DNA of 64,000 bases from Branchipolynoe longqiensis (taxonomy: Eukaryota > Annelida > Polychaeta > Phyllodocida > Polynoidae). A program made the position numbers and the translations under genes. The stretch spans positions 2,294,001 through 2,358,000 of the forward strand of contig CM059203.1 of the NCBI GenBank assembly GCA_030323885.1, written 5' to 3'. The notes under the pieces are model-generated. The model saw nothing but the letters and a program-made list of their open reading frames with translations. It made no database searches and had not been told where the DNA came from. Each line of letters starts with the position of its first letter. The first letter of the stretch is position 1. Below, one piece after another: positions 62,874 to 64,000 of this stretch.

Positions 62874-63296
62874 TTAACATTTGTCATCACACTGAAGGGA
62901 ATACAGATACAATTTAAGAGAACCTGTTACTGCAGACCCCTACGGTGTCCGAGTTTTGGTGTGCTTGCCAAAATTAATTTTGCATGGTGGTACTTCAAAT
63001 ATCTCCAAAGTTAACCATCTAAAATAAAAGTTACTTCAAACTAAAGTAAGGTAGTGTATAGCGATCAATCTAATGTATTTATCTCAGAAAATGACAGAAA
63101 CTCTAAACCATCGGACTATGCAGCTTTAAACACTTGCTTTGCCATTAATTCTGAAACTTTAAAAAGCTTTTTTTTAAAGGAACAAAAAGCAACGAAAATA
63201 ATTACCATAAACGTAAACTGATGCCGCCTCGTGCATGATAATATTTAATATAATATATACATTGGGTTTTTTTCCGTCTGTTTTTGTTTTCTTTTT

Positions 63297-63385
63297 TAAG
63301 TTGCATACTCAGATGGTTTTGAGTTTATCCCATTTTTCTGAGATAAAAATATTAAATTTATGGTTATAACCTACCTTATTTTACT
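63297..63385 (-). mobile_element. MITE-A fragment
   Basis: AAGTTGCATACTCAGATGG to ACCTACCTTATTTTAC. Cut by SINE-A. Confidence 0.65.
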
Positions 63386-63540
63386 TTGTCCTTACCCTAT
63401 CCTAGTAATGTAGAGTGCCAGGCTAGGTTAGGACACGTATCAATTCTGTAACTCATTGGCTTGACTCGGCTGCGTTTCAAACTCCCAACCTTCCACATGA
63501 GAAGTTAGCGCTCTACTGATTCAGCCATCACATCCAGCTT
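63386..63540 (-). mobile_element. SINE-A 5' part
   Basis: TTGTCCTTACCCTATCC to CAGCCATCACATCCAGC. Confidence 0.7.
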
Positions 63541-63690
63541 GCTTTGATTGTCCCACAAGTGTGGTAGATATTAGAATTGAAGGAATATTCTCTGTATATT
63601 CTGCTTTGCAATGGGGAGCTTTCATGAGCCAGTTCTCTCGCTTTACACTTGGTGGCAGCACCCGTTCCCGGTCCAAGTCGGCCATTATGG
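63541..63690. other. No gene recognised
   Basis: Short unassigned stretch. Confidence 0.45.
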
Positions 63691-64000
63691 TTGGATAGAA
63701 GGGTGTGTGTGTTGGTGGTGTAGGTGTGTGGTGGGGGTTTAAGGATGTGGTGGGGGTGTAGGTATGTGTGTGGTGGGGGTGTAGGTGTGTGTTGGGTGTG
63801 TGGTGAGGGTTTAGGGGTGGTGAGGGTGTAGGTGGTGGGGGGTTTAGGTGTGTGGTGGGTGTGTGTGAGGTGTGGTGTGTGTGGGGGTGTAGGTGTGTGG
63901 TGGGGGTTTAGGGTGTGGTGGTGTGGTTGGGGTGTAGGTGTGGTGGGGTGTGGTGGGGTAGGGTGTGTGGGGTGTGATGTGTGTGGGGGTGTAGGTGTGT
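63691..64000. repeat. GT-rich minisatellite, cut by window edge
   Basis: Units such as GTGGGGGTTTAGGTGTG and GGGTGTAGGTGTGTGG continue to the last base. Confidence 0.95.

Larger units (their letters stand above)
62181..63125 (+). mobile_element. MITE-A with nested elements
   Basis: TTAA on both outer sides; ends AGTTGTATAGTCCGATG and GGACTATGCAGCT. The left part stops at GATTCTACGTATCA and the right resumes ACATTTGTCATCACACTG after 62873. About 30 bp were lost at the insertion. Confidence 0.85.

Overview
This window looks like repeat-rich intergenic DNA from an animal, and I found no protein-coding gene, rRNA or convincing functional tRNA in it. The best guess for the source is a marine mollusc, probably a gastropod. 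That guess rests on a tRNA-headed SINE whose 3' end reads like TAGAGGTGTCGTTAAATAAAAC and which I recall from gastropod genomes; no database search was possible. The open reading frames are short, repeat-derived, or lack any domain I recognise.

Almost everything that can be named is a mobile element or a tandem repeat. I use these working names. SINE-A is a dominant tRNA-headed family of about 320-340 bp with dozens of copies on both strands; its 3' tail reads CCTGATATGACCTTAGATG and ends in CCAACAACC- or AACAACAAAC-type repeats. SINE-B starts at GGTGTTCTCTGTGGCGGAG. SINE-C starts at ACATAGCTCAGGTGG. MITE-A is about 340-350 bp, has termini AGTTGCATAGTCCGATG and duplicates TTAA. MITE-M is about 406-419 bp, has TAGATAAAAGATTCACCC termini and 9-bp target duplications. 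A second group of terminal-inverted-repeat (TIR) elements has GTCACAC just inside its ends and also prefers TTAA-like sites. Others are TA-type and pogo-like MITEs, two Harbinger-like MITEs, and three TIR elements sharing a ~210-bp tandem core.

Layout: 1-9 kb holds a 100-bp minisatellite, SINEs, a 1-kb G-rich minisatellite and palindromic TIR elements, ending in a nine-copy array made from the SINE-A tail. From 9 to 20 kb there are GTCACAC-type elements, several nested inside MITE-A, and many SINEs. From 20 to 38 kb there is a GC-rich CCGGAC element, the first MITE-M, two opposed 66-bp minisatellites, a 634-bp TIR element and a CCGGAAGT minisatellite. From 38.7 to 41.35 kb an AT-rich ~53-bp satellite-like array hosts a solo LTR and a miniature LTR element (TRIM-like) whose LTRs carry a tRNA-Gln-like Pol III unit. 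From 41 to 54 kb there are foldback elements, SINE tail arrays, two more MITE-M copies and a Harbinger-like MITE. From 54 to 64 kb there are more SINEs and MITEs, a second TRIM-like element with seven 83-bp internal repeats, a triply nested MITE and GT-rich minisatellites running off the window edge.

The most unusual items are the TRIM-like element with a tRNA-like unit in its LTR, the repeated tandem amplification of SINE-A tails, and a 98-bp insertion with a perfect hairpin and a 14-bp target duplication.
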